DNA of 16,215 bases, from NCBI GenBank assembly GCA_023301205.1, contig JALZVC010000234.1:1-16215 (forward strand). The letters run 5' to 3'. The position numbers and the translations under genes were made by a program. Shown here one piece after another: positions 13,513 through 16,215 of the stretch. Within the stretch, counting starts at the first letter, position 1, and each line of letters begins with the position of its first letter. Under the pieces are notes generated by a model that was not told where the DNA came from, ran no database searches, and saw only the letters and a program-made list of their open reading frames with translations. Source of the stretch: Flavobacteriaceae bacterium (GTDB lineage Bacteria > Bacteroidota > Bacteroidia > Flavobacteriales > Flavobacteriaceae).

Positions 13513-15282
13513 TTACCAATCAAATTTATAGGTAGCCCCTCCTAATACTTGAATGCCTTGCACGGTAAAGTCAACCCATTTTTCATAATTATCCGATAGT
13601 AAATTACTTCCTTTTGCAAAAACAGAAAGACGTTCGCTTACTCGATAGCCCAAGTTAGCGTTTAGATCCAGATAACTGTCAAGTGTTATTGTTTCTGAGT
13701 TTAGTACTACTCCTATAATTGAACGCTGCGCGTCGCGTTCTCCCACAAAAAAGATAGCGCCGCCTCCGTATAATTTATCTGTAATGTTAAAGCGTGTAAA
13801 GACTGTTGCGTCAATGTTGGGTAAGTTCCATGCTTCTGCTTGGTTATCTAACGTATAAGAGTTGAAATTTACGTGACCACCTATAGCAAAATTTTCAGAT
13901 ACTTCTACTTGTAATTCGGCAAATACGTTAAGTGTTTTAATGTCATCATAAATTACATTAAAAGAATTTGCTTGCTGATAAGGTTGTTCGTTACTTTCAT
14001 TTAAATTAAATATGTTACTTACAAATAAGGCTTGGTCATTTGTGTCTTTGTATGATCCTCTTAAATTATAGGCAATGACGCTTGATAATTTACCTTTTAT
14101 TCCTCCAAAAGCCTCGTACAGTGTGCTAGAAGGTTGTATAAGCAGCGTAGGAGAGATAAACGGGTTCTCATTTTTAAAGTCATAATACGTATTCTGCGTT
14201 AAGCCTCCTTCTGCTCCAGCATATGCAACCACGAGGTCATCTACAAGATTATACGTAGCACTTATATTAGGGTAAATATTAAAGTCCGTTTCACTAGCCT
14301 CTGTGTCTAAGGAAACATATCCGCGCACACCCAAGTTTGCCGTGAGCTCATTAGCGCTATAAATTAATGAAGGGGAGAGCCCTGCATTTAAAAAACTATA
14401 GCTAGGCCCTTCACCTCCAAAAAAGCCTTCTTCAAAACTTCCATTGAGGTAATCAAGATCTGCTGTTACTTTAAAGTTAAGATCAGACACTGGAAAAGCA
14501 AATTCTGGTTGTACTCGTAGATTAATTTCCGAAGAAGAAAAATCATCTGCTGTATAGCGCAACGTAGTACTTGCTTTCTTAAAATAGCCGTCGTCGTATG
14601 CGATATTCCCTCCAGCATAAGCACTAAAATACGTTTGATCCACATCGTCTAGGAAAGAAGAATCAATTTGGTTATTAGTGATGTTAAATGGTGATCCATA
14701 CCAGTTATAAATCTGGTGTTCTACACCTGCCTCTAATCCATAACTCATATCGCGTTGGCGGTTGTAATAATTCCCATCAATGCGGGTGTCATAATATTTA
14801 TTATCGGTTATTAGATCATCAATACCGTTTTGCGAAGAATTATGTTTAAAATAGATGCCCGCATTTTCGTTGCGGCTAATTTCAAAATTACTAAAGAGCT
14901 CTGCTAAAATAGTGGTATTACTCCCAAAACCCAATGTGGCATAATTATGCCAAGATTGCGGTGCTTTTATCTTTTTAACTCCAGATGCTTTCCCTTTTGC
15001 AGGGGTAAAGGTTGATGCTACAGGGACAGAAAAAATTTGATACTGCACAGGTCTTTTCTTTGTGCTCCCGCCATCATTTAATATCGGTGTCTGTTTTACC
15101 TTAAAGGCATCACTAATGGTGGGTGTGTATGGTTTTACCACATTTACTACCTCAGTGCCTAAGTCTTGTTCCTCTTCTTCTTGCGCTTGAGCCTGCGGCG
15201 AAAAGGTGATACAAGCCATCCCGGCGAGTGCCAAAACTAATTTGCGATGTAATTTTATATGGTCTGCTATGGATTGAAACAT
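13513..15282 (-). CDS. Outer-membrane beta-barrel protein (TonB-receptor-like, no plug seen)
   Basis: 589 residues. A signal peptide with a long basic n-region (1-34) ends SPQAQA before QEEEEQD. A short, conserved-looking segment follows, TEVVNVVKPYTPTISDAFK (43-61), then a linker rich in Lys and Pro. From about 112 to the end are alternating strands typical of an outer-membrane barrel, with many Tyr/Asn-rich turns, and the C-terminus GGATYKFDW ends in the aromatic residue used by the BAM machinery. Such proteins are usually annotated as TonB-dependent receptors, but I see no plug domain of the usual length before the barrel, so transport by TonB is doubtful. The TPR gene lies 126 bp upstream on the same strand. 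From memory, a TPR protein followed by a barrel with this VVKPY-type N-terminus is a recurring Bacteroidota pair. Confidence 0.8.
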   Translation of the reverse strand: MFQSIADHIKLHRKLVLALAGMACITFSPQAQAQEEEEQDLGTEVVNVVKPYTPTISDAFKVKQTPILNDGGSTKKRPVQYQIFSVPVASTFTPAKGKASGVKKIKAPQSWHNYATLGFGSNTTILAELFSNFEISRNENAGIYFKHNSSQNGIDDLITDNKYYDTRIDGNYYNRQRDMSYGLEAGVEHQIYNWYGSPFNITNNQIDSSFLDDVDQTYFSAYAGGNIAYDDGYFKKASTTLRYTADDFSSSEINLRVQPEFAFPVSDLNFKVTADLDYLNGSFEEGFFGGEGPSYSFLNAGLSPSLIYSANELTANLGVRGYVSLDTEASETDFNIYPNISATYNLVDDLVVAYAGAEGGLTQNTYYDFKNENPFISPTLLIQPSSTLYEAFGGIKGKLSSVIAYNLRGSYKDTNDQALFVSNIFNLNESNEQPYQQANSFNVIYDDIKTLNVFAELQVEVSENFAIGGHVNFNSYTLDNQAEAWNLPNIDATVFTRFNITDKLYGGGAIFFVGERDAQRSIIGVVLNSETITLDSYLDLNANLGYRVSERLSVFAKGSNLLSDNYEKWVDFTVQGIQVLGGATYKFDW

Positions 15283-15297
15283 AGATGTTAGTTGCTT

Positions 15298-15305
15298 TTA
15301 AAGTA
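15298..15305 (-). promoter_or_regulatory. Possible -7-like element of the outer-membrane gene
   Basis: TACTTTAA on the reverse strand, 15 nt before the ATG at 15282, is a partial match to TAnnTTTG and the same word as upstream of the histidine kinase. If real, the barrel gene has a promoter of its own besides read-through from the TPR gene. Confidence 0.25.
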
Positions 15306-15408
15306 AAATTTATAAATGTAGAAGTTTTACACTCCGTCGATTTGTTTTGTTTGTTTTTTCGGAATTTGTAATTTCATTTTTGTGATTTTACAGTCCTGAA
15401 AGGTTGTT

Positions 15409-16215
15409 TTAGTTACCGTCTGTTTCTACAGAAGAGTTTGTTTTTGCTTCTGCAGTTTTAATAGTAGCAAGTTCTTGCTCCGCTTCTGCTACAACATCTG
15501 GATAATCTGTAAAGTTGGTGATGACACTTTCAAGAATATAAGTGGCTTGATAAGCATCATTTAATCCATAAAAGTTTTTTGCCATAATAACGAGCCCTTT
15601 AGCGCCGTAAAATTTATAACCAGAAAACTCACTAGCTAATCGTTGTACCGAAACATTAGAGGCTTCAAATTGCTGCTCCTTATTTTTAAAGTAGGCATCG
15701 TAATACAAAGCTTCTGCGGCCAATTTTCCTGTTGCTATTTTAGCAACTTCTGCATAGGCTGTTTTTGCTTTTGCTTCATTATTTGTTTTAATAGCAGAAC
15801 GCGCTATGATAATCTGAGCATCGCTTTTAATGGCATTATCTATTTTATCATTGCTTAATACTTTTTCTGCATAGGTAACCGCTTCGGTATATTGCGCTAA
15901 TTCATAATTAGCTTTCATAATATTCGTCTGTGCAAAAATGATATTCTGCGGGAAATCTGCTTCGAGCTCTAAACGCTTTAAATAGGTTTGCGCATTTATG
16001 TAGTCTTTTTGAGTCAGGAATATTTCAGAAAGACGTGCTAATGCTTGTTCTGTAAATTCGCTACGTTCTTTATCTGCAACAAACTCATAATGCGGTATCG
16101 CTTCTGTTTTTTTATCAGCTGCAAATTGTAATTGCGCTAGATAAAAATGTGCTTGTAAGGCGTGCTGTCCATTTGGAAATTGACTTAAATAATCTTTAAA
16201 ACGTGACATCGCTTG
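15409..16215 (-). CDS. C-terminal part of a TPR-repeat protein (partial)
   Basis: The frame is open to the window edge, so 268 C-terminal residues are visible. The ATG at 16209 is internal: the codons before it (Gln-Ala) continue the repeat. The start QAMSRFKDYLSQFPNGQHALQ is a textbook TPR of the type seen in envelope proteins (x-F-x-x-YLxxFPxGxxxxxA). At least six helix pairs follow, with alternating Ala- and Tyr-rich helices (for example AIPHYEFVAD, EIFLTQKDYINAQTYL, ALYYDAYFKNKEQ, ATYILESVI). The C-terminus (AEAKTNSSVETDGN) is polar and probably disordered. The protein is most likely periplasmic or outer-membrane associated and much longer than shown. It lies directly upstream of the barrel gene with a 126-bp gap that holds no strong terminator, so co-expression is likely. 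Confidence 0.85.
   Translation of the reverse strand, partial: QAMSRFKDYLSQFPNGQHALQAHFYLAQLQFAADKKTEAIPHYEFVADKERSEFTEQALARLSEIFLTQKDYINAQTYLKRLELEADFPQNIIFAQTNIMKANYELAQYTEAVTYAEKVLSNDKIDNAIKSDAQIIIARSAIKTNNEAKAKTAYAEVAKIATGKLAAEALYYDAYFKNKEQQFEASNVSVQRLASEFSGYKFYGAKGLVIMAKNFYGLNDAYQATYILESVITNFTDYPDVVAEAEQELATIKTAEAKTNSSVETDGN

Noticed and set aside
15643..15858. 71-codon forward Cys/Phe-rich frame in the TPR gene
   Set aside because: It is antisense to Ala/Lys/Glu-rich TPR helices, which produces Cys/Phe-rich complements; no start context or homology is visible.
1..16215. CRISPR arrays, tRNA genes, insertion sequences or phage remnants
   Set aside because: I looked for regularly spaced repeats, cloverleaf-like segments, transposase motifs and terminal inverted repeats and saw none that hold up.

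Overview
The window looks like chromosomal DNA of a marine-type member of the Flavobacteriaceae (Bacteroidota). The evidence is AT-rich DNA, short N-terminal signals ending in Gln (for example ...CFGQ, ...MMAQ), lipoproteins with Lys/Asp-rich residues after the lipobox Cys, -7 elements of the TAnnTTTG type with little sign of Shine-Dalgarno sites, and typical families of the group. Those families are a TPR hybrid histidine kinase, a TPR protein next to an outer-membrane barrel protein, and an archaemetzincin-like lipoprotein protease. The genus is not determined. I see no tRNA, rRNA, CRISPR array, insertion sequence or phage gene.

Layout. 1-82 (-): 5' end of an exported protein. 288-2081 (+): typA/bipA, a ribosome-associated GTPase, with its own promoter, a leader of about 85 nt and a strong terminator. 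2183-2545 (-): a decayed lipoprotein gene with two compensating frameshifts and a stop, visible only by combining frames. 2675-4918 (-): an orphan TPR hybrid histidine kinase. 4919-5410: a long non-coding stretch with a near-perfect hairpin, repeated TTAGT words and nested GAAC/GTTC inverted repeats. 5411-6328 (+): a lipoprotein with two DUF302 domains, then a terminator.

6584-9676 (+): a compact three-gene operon that is the most interesting part of the window. It holds a 66-residue single-span protein with a DPG motif, a NoeA-like protein whose C-terminus is a SAM methyltransferase and whose N-terminus carries a kinase-like loop, and a five-span membrane protein of the alkaline phosphatase/sulfatase superfamily without a sulfatase Cys signature. 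The inferred job is modification or capping of a surface glycan: the small protein as membrane partner, the cytoplasmic enzyme methylating and perhaps phosphorylating, and the membrane enzyme transferring or removing a group outside the inner membrane.

9809-10348 (-): secreted DUF2059 protein, divergent by 48 bp from a metzincin-like lipoprotein (10397-11188, +). 11494-13140 (-): amidohydrolase lipoprotein of the YtcJ type. 13229-13447 (-): small two-span membrane protein. 13513-15282 (-): outer-membrane barrel protein. 15409 to the window end (-): C-terminal part of a TPR protein probably expressed with the barrel gene. Most products are cell-envelope proteins; typA is the only clear cytoplasmic housekeeping gene.
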